From contig DHJA01000295.1 of the NCBI GenBank assembly GCA_002404095.1, forward strand, positions 8,227-21,555: a stretch of DNA of 13,329 nt, read 5' to 3'. The notes beneath the pieces are model-generated. The model had not been told where the DNA came from. It searched no databases and saw only the letters and a list, made by a program, of their open reading frames with translations. The number at the start of each line of letters is the position of its first letter. The stretch's first letter is position 1. This document shows positions 13,061 to 13,329 of this stretch, in pieces. The position numbers were made by a program, and so were the translations under genes. This stretch comes from Planctomycetaceae bacterium UBA4732 (GTDB lineage Bacteria; Planctomycetota; Planctomycetia; Gemmatales; Gemmataceae).

Positions 13061-13329
13061 TGCGAAAACGGCCTCCTCATGGGTTCATTCCCGCGACCCG
13101 AAAAGCCGCGGACGAACCGCTCTCAACGTAAGGGTTTCGGTTCTTCTTTGACGCTTCACAAGGGACAGGGAAAGGGATGGAAAGATGATGCAAGGCACAT
13201 CCATGCCATGGCCGATTCACAGAACCCAAGTCCTAATACCATAGCGAAACCGGCGGCGGAATGACAGGGGGAGTCGGCGGAGGGCGGTGTGCCTCTCGAA
13301 TGAGCGTCCTCGCACCCCGGACTCAGGAG
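13061..13329. other. upstream region of rpsA, no gene seen
   Basis: Apart from the rpsA Shine-Dalgarno (13072-13078, minus strand) I see nothing firm. No TATAAT or TACAAT box occurs at the spacing used by the other genes here. A plus-strand frame that runs antisense through rpsA and on to 13264 is a composition artefact. Confidence 0.5.

Noticed and set aside
12272..13264. 330-codon plus-strand frame across rpsA and its upstream region
   Set aside because: It is the antisense shadow of the S1 domains, composed mostly of D/V/H/F residues, with no domain or ribosome-binding site.

Overview
This window looks like chromosomal DNA from a planctomycete, most likely a Gemmata-like lineage (Gemmatales). 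That placement rests on three things: high GC with strong C/G third positions; large secreted proteins of types common in planctomycetes (a GMC-unrelated FAD oxidoreductase with a golvesin-like tail, and a secreted protein of unknown function); and intergenic palindromes and short tandem repeats that I recall as abundant in planctomycete genomes. The last point is from memory and was not searched.

Layout, left to right. A 350-base leader carries only short GC hairpins and a possible -10 box. A secreted FAD-dependent oxidoreductase follows (360-2381, +). Next comes the translation/nucleotide pair pyrH (2480-3229) and frr (3320-3880), with six 9-bp units containing a perfect 32-bp palindrome between them. 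frr converges on ubiX (3930-4616, -); a perfect 29-bp inverted repeat lies at the junction and supplies the last codons of ubiX. Divergent from ubiX is a tight four-gene run (4733-6741, +): a 91-aa conserved small protein, a 120-aa protein with a weak ADP-ribosyltransferase-like motif, a 134-aa unknown, and a PD-(D/E)XK nuclease-like protein with a C-terminal winged helix. This run looks accessory and is the best candidate for an unrecognised system. It converges on priA (6769-9051, -), the primosomal helicase, whose promoter region holds a CACTGTA-N6-TACAGTG palindrome over a TATAAT box.

After a non-coding stretch with a hairpin repeat and a candidate promoter come a small protein with two H-x3-C-x2-C zinc modules (9623-9991, +) and a secreted protein of unknown function (10031-10993, +). 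Two strong palindromes (11001-11085 and 11104-11134) separate these from the convergent rpsA (11162-13060, -), a six-domain ribosomal protein S1.

The housekeeping genes (pyrH, frr, ubiX, priA, rpsA) are intact. Four of the transcription units begin with a -10-like hexamer (TATAAT or TACAAT) about 37-47 bases before the start codon, without a convincing -35. Two of the three convergent junctions are filled with long perfect palindromes that probably act as bidirectional terminators and may be copies of dispersed repeat families.
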